A stretch of DNA of 64,000 nucleotides, from contig JAJBTU010000032.1 in the NCBI GenBank assembly GCA_020860715.1, positions 62,001 to 126,000 of the forward strand, written 5' to 3'. The notes under the pieces were generated by a model. The model was not told the DNA's origin, ran no database searches, and saw nothing but the letters and a program-made list of their open reading frames with translations. The position numbers were made by a program, and so were the translations under genes. Every line of letters begins with the position of its first letter. Position 1 is the first letter of the stretch. This DNA is from Clostridiales bacterium (GTDB lineage Bacteria > Bacillota > Clostridia > Lachnospirales > Lachnospiraceae). Positions 27,011-35,363 of the stretch are shown piece after piece.

Positions 27011-28030
27011 TTATTCCTCCTCTTCCACATTGTCCGCAAGGTAATCTGCGACATTGTTCTGTGTGATTAGACTTAAGTCTACACTGTAATAGCTGCTGGT
27101 GTGATCCAGTGTATGGTACTCATTCAGAGCATCAATGCAGTAGGAACCGACTTCTTTGGTATCGACCGCCAGTGTGGCAGGGATGATTCCTTTTTCAATC
27201 GCCTCCAGGATCTGATCCGAATAATAAAAACCGATGATATCGGTACTGCCGACCTCATTGTAATCAATCAGCGCCTGATAGGCGCATTCGGTCAGCACTT
27301 CGTCCATGCAGATCAGAACGTCCGGAAGCGGGGAACGGTTGATAAAGAGCTCCCGTATGCCTTCTTCGTAATCGAAGTCCGTAGAACTCTCCAGATAATA
27401 CAGAGAGACGGTGACATCCTGCTCATCAGCCTTTTCCTGTTCGATGTACCGTGTCAGCTGCGCGGCGGCAAGCGACTGGATCGGATTGACGGATTCTGAG
27501 TCAAGGAGGATCATGATCTCCCCGTCCGCTCCGTCCAGGCAGGAGAGGGAAAGCTCCGTATACGTGTCCGCAAGCTGATAACTGTTGAGCCCTACGTAGC
27601 TGATCCGGTCGCTGTCGGAGTCGTCTTCAAGCACTGTAACGACGGGAATGCCATCTGACACCGCTTCGCTGATCAGTTCGCGCACCTCATCTGTGCCGTC
27701 CGGCTTTAAGATAATGCCGTCTACCTGCGAGGCGATCAGAATGCGCAGGTAATCCGCTTTCGTATAGGAACTGCCGGCGTCCTGGCTTAACAGCTCGAGA
27801 TATGCGCTGTTTTTCGCCGCTTCCTGATCCGCACTCTCAAAAATTGCCTGCCAGAGAATGGAATTCTCCGTGTCCGGGATCAGCACATAATGCCGATCAT
27901 AGGACTCGGCCGTAGAAGTGTCAGGCAGGTCAAGCGCGTCAAGACTGCTCTGAAAGTGGGACCAGGTGAATGATAGCAGCAGGACACAAAAGATTAAAAT
28001 GATCGTTATAATTAAGGAAGACTTTTTCAT
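27011..28030 (-). CDS. Membrane-anchored sugar-binding protein, presumed sensory partner of the kinase
   Basis: 339-residue protein with a single N-terminal uncleaved-looking membrane segment (SSLIITIILIFCVLLLSF) and no lipobox, followed by a periplasmic-binding-protein fold (DYLRILIASQVDGIILKPD; GIPVVTVLEDDSDSD). It sits 4 bp ahead of the kinase gene. This order matches the XylFII-LytS-YesN systems of clostridia, where an anchored sugar-binding protein docks on the kinase to signal ligand. Start: ATG 28030 or 28039; neither has a strong ribosome binding site, because a hairpin element interrupts the region upstream. The ligand is unknown; the neighbouring transporter suggests a monosaccharide. 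Confidence 0.85.
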   Translation of the reverse strand: MKKSSLIITIILIFCVLLLSFTWSHFQSSLDALDLPDTSTAESYDRHYVLIPDTENSILWQAIFESADQEAAKNSAYLELLSQDAGSSYTKADYLRILIASQVDGIILKPDGTDEVRELISEAVSDGIPVVTVLEDDSDSDRISYVGLNSYQLADTYTELSLSCLDGADGEIMILLDSESVNPIQSLAAAQLTRYIEQEKADEQDVTVSLYYLESSTDFDYEEGIRELFINRSPLPDVLICMDEVLTECAYQALIDYNEVGSTDIIGFYYSDQILEAIEKGIIPATLAVDTKEVGSYCIDALNEYHTLDHTSSYYSVDLSLITQNNVADYLADNVEEEE

Positions 28031-28122
28031 GGCTTTCATTGTATGTCCGTACTTGCAAAGCAAGTATGGACGAAGGCCGCGCTAATCGCGCAGCGATTCT
28101 TAGTTGCGTGGCTCTCATTGTA
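28028..28122. repeat. Hairpin insertion flanked by direct repeats at the start of the anchored binding-protein gene
   Basis: A 16-base sequence CATGGCTTTCATTGTA (28028-28043) recurs as CGTGGCTCTCATTGTA (28107-28122), 14 of 16 identical. The first copy contains the gene's start codon (minus strand). The second holds a decayed copy and the TACAAT -10 box. Between them: an arm pair TGTCCGTACTTGC / GCAAGTATGGAC, and a second imperfect stem (CTAATCGC / GCGATT-ct-TAG). Confidence 0.65.
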
Positions 28123-28169
28123 CCACAAAATTTGACAGATTCCTACATGGAAAAAGCAAATTCTTGTGG
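28123..28169. promoter_or_regulatory. Inverted repeat in the divergent sugar-locus promoter region
   Basis: CCACAAAATTTG (28123-28134) and CAAATTCTTGTGG (28157-28169) are complementary apart from one extra base. The repeat lies in the 368-bp region between the sensing operon and the ABC operon, next to an extended -10 (TGGTACAAT) for the minus strand. Good candidate for the YesN-type regulator's site. The rest of the region holds no recognisable gene; a start-proximal promoter for 28399 is unclear. Confidence 0.5.
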
Positions 28170-28398
28170 TTTTTTTCACAAAAGCAACAAAAATGTCCAG
28201 TTCATTTCTGAATAAAATCATTTTATCCGAAAGAATTTACAGTTTTAAGTCAAGAGATTCTATTTTATGCATTTTGTACATGTGATACGATGTGAATACA
28301 AAAAACGTGGTCATTTAGCACAGCGCTTTCGGATGCTGTTTTTCAGCTGCGTCCAAAGAGGGCAGCTAAGCCACAGTATATTGAATGGAGGTAGAAAC

Positions 28399-29523
28399 AT
28401 GAAGTTAAGAAAAATGGCAATCGCTATGTCAGCAGTTATGGCCCTCGGTGCAATCGCAGTACCGGCAGCGGCAGAGGAAGAGACTCAGAAAGTCGGTATA
28501 TCTATGCCAACACAGTCTCTGGAACGCTGGAATCGTGATGGTTCCTGGCTGGATGAGAAGATGCAGGAAGCAGGTTATGAGACCATTTTGACTTATTCTG
28601 ATAATGACTCTTCACAGCAGGTGAACGATATTCAGAATATGCTCGCTGATGGCGTGGACATCCTGATCATTTCAGCCATTGATGGTGAAGCATTGAATAC
28701 GGTTATGGATGAGGCCGCTGAAGCGGGAGTTCCGGTTGTGGCATATGATCGTCTGATCATGAATGATGCTGTATCTTGCTATGTATCTTTTGATAATTAC
28801 ACAGTTGGTACATTGCAGGGGCAGTATATTGTAGAAGCACTCGATCTGGAGAATGCAGGCGATGCTACCTACAATTTGGAGATCACCGCAGGCGATCCAG
28901 CTGATAACAATGCTGGTTATTTCTATAACGGTGCTATGGATGTTCTGAATCCGTACATTGAGGCCGGTACTCTGGTTGTTGTATCTGGTCAGACGGATTT
29001 CGACACGGTTGCTACCGATCAGTGGGATACTCAGACCGCAATGGAGAGGGCGCAGAATATTCTGGCTTCCTACTATGCAGACGGCACACAGCTTGATGTA
29101 TGGCTTTGCTCCAATGACTCTACAGCTCTTGGCGTAGCACAGGGCATCACTTCTGACTATGCCGGTGACAACACCGTGATCATCACAGGTCAGGATGGCG
29201 ATGAAGCAAACCTTGCTAATATCAAAGACGGCATCCAGACCATGACCGTTTATAAGAATGTAAATGATGAGTGTACGTTTACTCTGGAAATTGCGCAGGC
29301 AATTCTTGCAGGCGAAGAACTGACAGAAGCTCTTTGCGAGTCATCTGAGATTGAAGCGGCATATGATACGGAGTCCTATGAAACCAGTGAGGGCAATGCA
29401 TGTATTTCATATCTCCTTGTACCTACAGTTATCACGGCTGATAATCTTGATTATCTGGTAGAAGCGGGACTTTATGCTGAAAACGATGAGGGATATCTTG
29501 TATCTGTAGATTCTGTCGAGTAA
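28399..29523 (+). CDS. chvE: Monosaccharide ABC transporter, ChvE-type binding protein
   Basis: 374-residue secreted sugar-binding protein. The Sec signal peptide ends near AVPAAA-EEE without a lipobox. The domain starts VGISMPTQSLERWNRDGSW and contains ASIDG-like AIDGEALNTVMDEA, AYDRLIMNDAVSCYVSFDN, YTVGTLQGQYIVEAL, AGDPADNNAGYFYNGAMDVL and GQDGDEAN, all characteristic of the ChvE/MmsB multiple-sugar group. The start at 28399 is set by GGAGGT 7 bases upstream. Gene order with GguA- and GguB-like partners supports transport of xylose, galactose, glucose or arabinose; the exact sugar is unknown. A strong hairpin follows the stop codon. Confidence 0.94.
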   Translation: MKLRKMAIAMSAVMALGAIAVPAAAEEETQKVGISMPTQSLERWNRDGSWLDEKMQEAGYETILTYSDNDSSQQVNDIQNMLADGVDILIISAIDGEALNTVMDEAAEAGVPVVAYDRLIMNDAVSCYVSFDNYTVGTLQGQYIVEALDLENAGDATYNLEITAGDPADNNAGYFYNGAMDVLNPYIEAGTLVVVSGQTDFDTVATDQWDTQTAMERAQNILASYYADGTQLDVWLCSNDSTALGVAQGITSDYAGDNTVIITGQDGDEANLANIKDGIQTMTVYKNVNDECTFTLEIAQAILAGEELTEALCESSEIEAAYDTESYETSEGNACISYLLVPTVITADNLDYLVEAGLYAENDEGYLVSVDSVE

Positions 29524-29568
29524 TGTCTGACCAGAATATAGAATCCGGGTAAAGAGAAATCATACCTG

Positions 29569-29600
29569 TAAAAGGGCGGGGCATCTGTCCCGCCCTTTTA
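29569..29600 (+). terminator. Hairpin between binding-protein and ATPase genes
   Basis: TAAAAGGGCGGG (29569-29580) pairs with CCCGCCCTTTTA (29589-29600), 12 bp, with T-rich sequence after. Such a leaky stop would let the binding protein be made in excess over the ATPase. Confidence 0.8.
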
Positions 29601-29660
29601 TCGAAATTATTTTTTTGGCCTGGTAAAAACAGGCATATAGTATCGAAAGGAGGAAGTCTT

Positions 29661-31199
29661 TTGGGTGACACTATTCTGGAGATGAAATCCATCACCAAAG
29701 AGTTTCCGGGAGTCAAAGCGCTGGACAATGTAAATCTGGTCGTAGAACGCGGCGAGATCCATGCGCTGATCGGTGAAAACGGCGCCGGCAAATCGACTCT
29801 GATGAATGTGCTGTCCGGCATTTATCCGGCAGGTACCTATGACGGTGAGATTTATTACGACGGTGAACTTTGCCAGTTCAAGACATTGAAAGACAGTGAG
29901 GCAAAGGGCATCGTAATTATCCATCAGGAGCTGGCGCTGATTCCGCTGCTCACTATTGGTGAGAATATGTTCCTGGGGAATGAAAAACGAAATCGATTCG
30001 GCGTGATTGACTGGGATCAGACCTACAGTGACGCTGAAAAACATATGAAGCAGGTCGGTCTGCACGAGTCCGCGCAGACGCTGATCAAGGATATTGGTAC
30101 CGGTAAGCAGCAGCTGGTTGAGATTGCGAAAGCCTTCTCAAAGAACGTGAAGCTGCTGATTCTGGATGAGCCGACATCCTCGCTGAACGATGAGGACGCG
30201 AAGATGCTGCTTGACCTTCTGATTGAGTTCAAAAAGGACGGCCTGACGTCTATCATTATTACGCATAAGCTGAATGAGATCATTTACTGTGCGGATAAGG
30301 CGACGATCCTGCGTGACGGTTCGACGATCGAGACTCTGGTAAAGGGAGTGGACGAATTCAGTGAGGATCGTATCATTAAGGGCATGGTTGGCCGCCCGAT
30401 GGATGACCGCTATCCGGAGCGCAAACACAATGTCAGCAAAGAAGTCGGCCTTGAGGTAAAGAACTGGACTGTACATCATCCGCTGTATCCGGAAAAGATC
30501 GTGGACGACAACATTTCTTTCAAGGTACATAGGGGAGAAGTAGTCGGATTTTCCGGTCTGCAGGGTGCAGGACGTACTGAACTGGCAATGTCGATCTTCG
30601 GCAGAAGCTACGGCTCGAATATTTCCGGAGAGATCTATCTGGAAGGCAAGAAGGTAGACTTAAAGACGCCGGAGCAGGCAATCAAAAATAAAATTGCCTA
30701 CGTGACAGAAGACCGGAAGACAAATGGTCTGATCCTCGGCGAGTCGATCCGTTTCAATACGACGCTGGCGCGTCTCGATAAGATCTGCAACAACGGCATC
30801 ATTGATTCCACGGCGGAGAAGAAGGCTGCGGAGAATATGACGGAGGAGATGGGTACAAAGACTCCGTCTATCGAGCAGATGATCGGCAACCTTTCCGGCG
30901 GCAATCAGCAGAAAGCACTTCTGGGCAAATGGATGTTTGCGGAGCCGGATGTGCTGATTCTTGACGAGCCGACTCGCGGTATTGATGTCGGTGCGAAATA
31001 TGATATTTACTGTCTGATCAATCAGATGGTGGACAACGGCAAATCTGTGATCATGATATCCTCGGAGATGCCGGAACTGATCGGTATGTGCGACCGCATC
31101 TATATTATGAACGAAGGCGAACTCTGCGGCGAGGTGGAGGCAAAGAATACCTCACAGGAAGAGATCATGGGCTATATTATGAGCGCCGCTGCAAATTGA
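29661..31199 (+). CDS. gguA: Sugar ABC transporter ATPase, GguA-type (two ABC domains)
   Basis: 512-residue tandem ATPase. First half: Walker A GENGAGKST, a TGKQQLVEIAKAF signature region, Walker B LLILDEPTSSLN. Second half: degenerate Walker A GLQGAGRTE (normal for this family), signature LSGGNQQKALLGKW, Walker B VLILDEPTRGIDVG. NMFLGNE and the VFGR-like SIFGRSYG segments are GguA traits. The start is TTG at 29661, read from AAAGGAGG (29646-29653) seven bases upstream. It drives the permease at 31216. Confidence 0.94.
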   Translation: MGDTILEMKSITKEFPGVKALDNVNLVVERGEIHALIGENGAGKSTLMNVLSGIYPAGTYDGEIYYDGELCQFKTLKDSEAKGIVIIHQELALIPLLTIGENMFLGNEKRNRFGVIDWDQTYSDAEKHMKQVGLHESAQTLIKDIGTGKQQLVEIAKAFSKNVKLLILDEPTSSLNDEDAKMLLDLLIEFKKDGLTSIIITHKLNEIIYCADKATILRDGSTIETLVKGVDEFSEDRIIKGMVGRPMDDRYPERKHNVSKEVGLEVKNWTVHHPLYPEKIVDDNISFKVHRGEVVGFSGLQGAGRTELAMSIFGRSYGSNISGEIYLEGKKVDLKTPEQAIKNKIAYVTEDRKTNGLILGESIRFNTTLARLDKICNNGIIDSTAEKKAAENMTEEMGTKTPSIEQMIGNLSGGNQQKALLGKWMFAEPDVLILDEPTRGIDVGAKYDIYCLINQMVDNGKSVIMISSEMPELIGMCDRIYIMNEGELCGEVEAKNTSQEEIMGYIMSAAAN

Positions 31200-31215
31200 A
31201 AGGGAGTGTGTATTC

Positions 31216-32406
31216 ATGGCAAACAACAATGAATCTGTAAGCTCGGGCAAATTTGATATTGCCGGTTTTTTCCGCAAGTATACAATGGTCATTGCCCTTG
31301 TCGTTGTATTTATCATCTTTTATTTCATGACGGACGGACGCCTGCTTTATCCGCAGAATATGTCGAATCTGCTGTTACAGAACGGCTACGTGCTTGTAAT
31401 GGCCTGTGGTATGCTGCTCTGTATCCTGACCGGCGGCAACATCGACCTGTCAGTCGGTTCTGTAATCTGTCTGGTCGGCGGACTTGCGGCCGTGATGATT
31501 TCCAACTATGGGATGAATGTATATCTGACGATCATCATCTGTCTGCTGATCGGGCTTGCCTGCGGTATCTGGCAGGGCTTCTGGATCGGCTATGTACGGA
31601 TTCCTCCGTTTATCACTACGCTGGGTGGTATGTTCATCTTTCGCGGATTTGGTCGTCTGGTATTGAACAGCAAGACCGTTTCCGTTCAGAACAAAGCGCT
31701 CCTGAACATCTTTACTGCCTACATTAAGATTCCGGGGCTGGATACGGATGAACGTATTCTTTCCCCGCTGGTGATCGGCGCGATTGCGGTGATTGTTCTC
31801 TTCTACATGAAGATATCTTCCCGCGCAAGTAAAGCAAAAAAAGGCTATCGCCAGAACAGCGCGGTTGCGGATTTCGGAAGCACAGTGATAATTTCGGTTC
31901 TTCTTCTGTGGTACTGCAACCTGCTCTGCCAGTATAAGGGCATTTCTGTCATGCTGGTATGGGTCGTGGCAATCTGCCTGATCTACAGCTTCATTACATC
32001 CAGAACCGCGTTTGGCCGTTATTTCTATGCGGTGGGCGGCAATGAGAAGGCAACAAAACTTTCCGGTATCAACACAGACAGGGTTTACTTTATTGCATAC
32101 GCGAATATGGGTCTGCTTGCAGGCTTATGCGGTCTGCTCTGCCTCGCGCGTGTCGGTTCTGTAAACGGTTCAACCGGTAACTCTTTCGAGATGGATGCCA
32201 TCGGCTCCTGTTTCATCGGCGGTGCTTCCGCATACGGCGGCAGCGGTACGATCGGCGGCGTCATCATCGGTGCACTCCTGCTCGGCGTCATCAACATGGG
32301 TATGTCGATCATGGGTATTGGCGATTCCTGGCAGTATGTGGTAAAGGGTGCTGTGCTCCTGATCGCGGTTATCTTCGACGTGCTTTCCAGCCGGAAGACG
32401 TCATGA
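31216..32406 (+). CDS. gguB: Sugar ABC transporter permease, GguB-type
   Basis: 396-residue membrane permease of the ribose/xylose class with about ten hydrophobic segments. Typical motifs: ILTGGNIDLSVGSVICLVGG, PPFITTLGGMFIFRGFG and AVGGNEKATKLSGI, and a C-terminal gate region (GGASAYGGSGTIGGVIIGALLLGVINMGM). The length with an extra cytoplasmic loop (about 195-225) fits GguB. It is 17 bp after the ATPase gene and the last gene before a terminator. Confidence 0.94.
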   Translation: MANNNESVSSGKFDIAGFFRKYTMVIALVVVFIIFYFMTDGRLLYPQNMSNLLLQNGYVLVMACGMLLCILTGGNIDLSVGSVICLVGGLAAVMISNYGMNVYLTIIICLLIGLACGIWQGFWIGYVRIPPFITTLGGMFIFRGFGRLVLNSKTVSVQNKALLNIFTAYIKIPGLDTDERILSPLVIGAIAVIVLFYMKISSRASKAKKGYRQNSAVADFGSTVIISVLLLWYCNLLCQYKGISVMLVWVVAICLIYSFITSRTAFGRYFYAVGGNEKATKLSGINTDRVYFIAYANMGLLAGLCGLLCLARVGSVNGSTGNSFEMDAIGSCFIGGASAYGGSGTIGGVIIGALLLGVINMGMSIMGIGDSWQYVVKGAVLLIAVIFDVLSSRKTS

Positions 32407-32473
32407 TAAGTATATAATGCGATTCAAACTCTGAGATGCTCATTTGAAAAGAAAATCTAAAAGATAAAAAAAT

Positions 32474-32513
32474 AGACCCGGTTCCCGGTGCAATAGCACA
32501 AGGAATCGGGTCT
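32474..32513. terminator. Terminator between permease and EAL genes
   Basis: AGACCCGGTTCC (32474-32485) and GGAATCGGGTCT (32502-32513) form a 12-bp stem with one wobble, between convergent genes. The T-tract is short on the plus strand. Confidence 0.7.
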
Positions 32514-32580
32514 GTTTGATGCAGCGGGGGATACAAAGCCTCTGTATCGGATACTGCCTGTAAATTTCCGCACGTCTGCT

Positions 32581-33819
32581 TTAAACATTCTGACATAACG
32601 TGATCACGAGAACGTCGTCGGAATCCGGGCTCTTTACAAAGTAATCCGCGGTCTCTACGGCGCGGTAAACTCCGTCGTCGCCCAGCTGCCTGGTCACGAT
32701 GCGCACGCATTCCTGTCCGGAATGATATGCGGCCAGAAGGGAGTCGCTGTTGAAGGTGTCAGCAAACAGCTGCTGATCCTCCGGGTGCATGGAAGAAGCA
32801 CCATGAGCGATCAGCTCGTCAAAGACGCCGGCCGGAGGGCAGGAGGTTGTCGTGAAATTGTCATAGGTCATCATATAATAGCTGTTGCGCGTCAGGTTCG
32901 AGAAAATCACCAGGGGATATTTTTTGAAAATGACTTCTGTAAGCAGCTGCATGGCACTGGAGCGCGGCTGTACCATCAGAATGTCCTCGGAAGCATTATC
33001 CATAGCCTCCAACGGAGGCGCCTGTCTGCTTAAGATACGCGCAAAGTCTTCATCGGGCATCGGCTTTGCGAACAGGTATCCCTGGATCAGATCGCAGCCG
33101 CAGGTGCGCAGAAAACCAAGCTGTTCGCGGGTCTCCACGCCCTCCGCCACGGTGGTCAGCCGAAGACGGTTTGCGAAATCATAGATGCTTTCCAGCACGA
33201 TACGGTCCTTGTCGTTGTTCAGATCGCCGGAAAGAAGGGAACGATCAATTTTTAAAATATCTGCGTCCACATCTTTTACCATACTTAATGAGGAAAGGCC
33301 GCTGCCAAAATCATCAATGGCGACATGAAAACCGCAGGCCCGGACCGACGCGACCAGAGCAATGATCCGCTCTGAATCGCTTGCCAGAGAGGACTCTGTG
33401 ATCTCTACATGGATCAGTTTGTGCGGGATCTTTGCCCGGTCTGTTTCCGCACAGAGCAGAGCTGCAAAATCATCTTCGTCCAGATGATTTCTGGAAAAAT
33501 TGACCGCGACAGGAACGACTTCTTCCCCTGAATCGATTCTCTTTTTTAAAAACAGGCAGACTTCATGCAGAATCTGCCAGTCCAGTTCACAGACCAGATT
33601 GTTCTTTTCCATATAAGGAATAAACTCGCCGGGCATTCCGATGCTTCCGTCAGGCTTTTGCCATCGGGCGAGCGCCTCCGCACTGGCAAGCTGTCCGCGG
33701 TTCGCCTTGTACTGCGGCTGATAATAAACGATAAATTCATGGTTTTTAAGCGCATTTTGAATCTGAAGTTCCGAGTCGGTTACACTGTTTTCGGATAATG
33801 TATTGCTTACGGACAACAT
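32581..33819 (-). CDS. EAL-domain cyclic-di-GMP phosphodiesterase
   Basis: 412-residue protein. The EAL domain (about residues 18-265) has its full set of active-site residues: Glu48 in SAEALARW, Asn in VNFSRNH, Glu in HVEITESSL, the AspAsp of AIDDFGSG, Lys in LKIDRSL, Glu in VAEGVETREQ and Gln in IQGYLFAKPM. It should therefore hydrolyse c-di-GMP. There is no GGDEF half and no membrane segment. The C-terminal 140 residues (SAMQLLTEVIFKKYPLVIFSN to LVITLCQNV) form a separate domain reminiscent of a PAS-like sensor, usually found N-terminal to EAL. Neighbours give no target. Confidence 0.93.
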   Translation of the reverse strand: MLSVSNTLSENSVTDSELQIQNALKNHEFIVYYQPQYKANRGQLASAEALARWQKPDGSIGMPGEFIPYMEKNNLVCELDWQILHEVCLFLKKRIDSGEEVVPVAVNFSRNHLDEDDFAALLCAETDRAKIPHKLIHVEITESSLASDSERIIALVASVRACGFHVAIDDFGSGLSSLSMVKDVDADILKIDRSLLSGDLNNDKDRIVLESIYDFANRLRLTTVAEGVETREQLGFLRTCGCDLIQGYLFAKPMPDEDFARILSRQAPPLEAMDNASEDILMVQPRSSAMQLLTEVIFKKYPLVIFSNLTRNSYYMMTYDNFTTTSCPPAGVFDELIAHGASSMHPEDQQLFADTFNSDSLLAAYHSGQECVRIVTRQLGDDGVYRAVETADYFVKSPDSDDVLVITLCQNV

Positions 33820-33950
33820 GGATATCGCCTTCCTTTTTACTAAATCTTAAAATATGTAACGGTTCGGAAAGAGTATATCAAATCGCTTTTTGCTTCACAA
33901 GTGAAATTTATCTAAAATCATAAAAATGAAGAAAAGAGTTTCCAGACACA

Positions 33951-33979
33951 TTGAAAATATGAAGATGTAGTTGTATAAT
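33951..33979 (+). promoter_or_regulatory. Sigma-A promoter of the alcohol dehydrogenase gene
   Basis: -35 TTGAAA (33951-33956), 17-bp spacer, -10 TATAAT (33974-33979). The -10 lies inside the longest possible open frame, which shows that the long N-terminal extension is not translated. Confidence 0.85.
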
Positions 33980-34070
33980 CGTATCAATTTGAAACTCATT
34001 CAGAATACCATCAAAGCAGAAAGACAGACCGGAAAGGTTTCCCTGATCAAACAGGAGCAAAGGAGAGCAT

Positions 34071-35269
34071 ATGAACCCTCTGAAAAAATTTATTGCCGTG
34101 TCTTCCAGACAGTTTTTAAGATCGCCCTGCCGATTCTTCCCTACCGGAATCCGAAGATCATTGGCTCGGTAAAGCAGATTCCGAAGGTGCTGAATCAAAA
34201 GAAATGCACCCGTGTCCTGATTGTTACAGACCCGGGAATTGCTGGACTTGGCCTGACGAAAGAACTGGAGCAGACACTTACCGGACAGGGCATTTTTTAT
34301 GCGATGTACGATAAGACGGCTGCGAATCCGACCACGGAGAATGTAGATGAGGCGCTTGCCATTTATCACGCCTGCTTTTGCGAGGCGATCATCGGCTTTG
34401 GCGGAGGCTCCAGCATGGACTGCGCGAAAGCGGTGGGAGCGAGGGTGGCGAAGCCAAAACAGTCCCTGGAAAAGATGAAGGGCATTCTTAAGGTACACAA
34501 AAAGCTGCCGCTTCTGATCGCTGTGCCGACTACGGCCGGTACGGGCAGTGAGACGACGCTTGCGGCGGTGATCGTGGATGCTGCGACCCGGCATAAATAC
34601 GTGATCAATGATTTCTGTCTGATTCCGCGGTATGCGGTGCTGGATCCGAATGTGACGTTGAGCCTGCCGCCGTTTGTTACAGCGACGACCGGTATGGACG
34701 CCCTGACTCACGCTGTGGAGGCTTACATCGGCAACACGACCACGCGCGGTACACGTAAGAACGCCGAAGATGCCGTCCGTCTTATTTTTGAAAATCTGGA
34801 TGAAGCATATCAGAACGGCAAAAATAAAAAGGCGAGGAAACATATGCTGCGCGCCTCCTATTACGCGGGCTGTGCTTTTACGAAGTCCTATGTAGGATAT
34901 GTTCATGCGGTCGCACATTCGCTGGGCGGGCAGTACAACGTGCCGCATGGGCTGGCAAATGCGATTCTGCTTCCGTTTGTGCTGGAGACGTATGGTCCCT
35001 GCATTTATCCGAAACTGGCAAAGCTGGCTCTGGCCGCGGGCATTGCAGATGAAAACACACCGGAAGACGAAGCAGCATGCGCTTTTATCCAGGCAATTAA
35101 AGATATGAAAAAACGATTTGGTATCGGAGATGTGGTGACTGAACTCAAAAAAGAGGATATTCCGAAGCTGGCACGTTACGCGGATAAGGAAGCGAATCCC
35201 CTGTATCCGGTACCGGTGCTGATGGATGCGAAAGAACTGGAAATCTTTTATTATAAGATTCTGGCATAG
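34071..35269 (+). CDS. Iron-containing alcohol dehydrogenase with an apparent 5' frameshift in an A-run
   Basis: Group III (iron-dependent) alcohol dehydrogenase: NAD(P)H-linked aldehyde/alcohol interconversion. The body (GFGGGSSMDCAKAVG, VPTTAGTGSETT, and metal-binding His in DALTHAVEA, HAVAHSLGG and VPHGLANA) is complete. The start is not in the same frame. The good start is ATG 34071 with AAAGGAG just upstream. It reads MNPLKK, then leaves the frame at an A6 run (34083-34088), while the body frame continues IYCRVFQTVFKIALP. One more A gives MNPLKKIYCRVF, about 399 residues, which looks native. The alternative frame start (33971, TTG) overlaps the promoter. Causes: sequencing error, true mutation, or slippage. 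Confidence 0.85.
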
Positions 35270-35363
35270 AGCCGTCTGCGGTTTGAAACGGTTTTTGTAC
35301 AGTTTCTGATTTTCGGAAAAGAAAGTTCAGACAGATATGATTCATGAAAGGAGCAGCAGCCAA

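Noticed and set aside
33971..34070. Upstream in-frame extension of the alcohol dehydrogenase
   Set aside because: It would start inside the -10 box and lacks a ribosome binding site.
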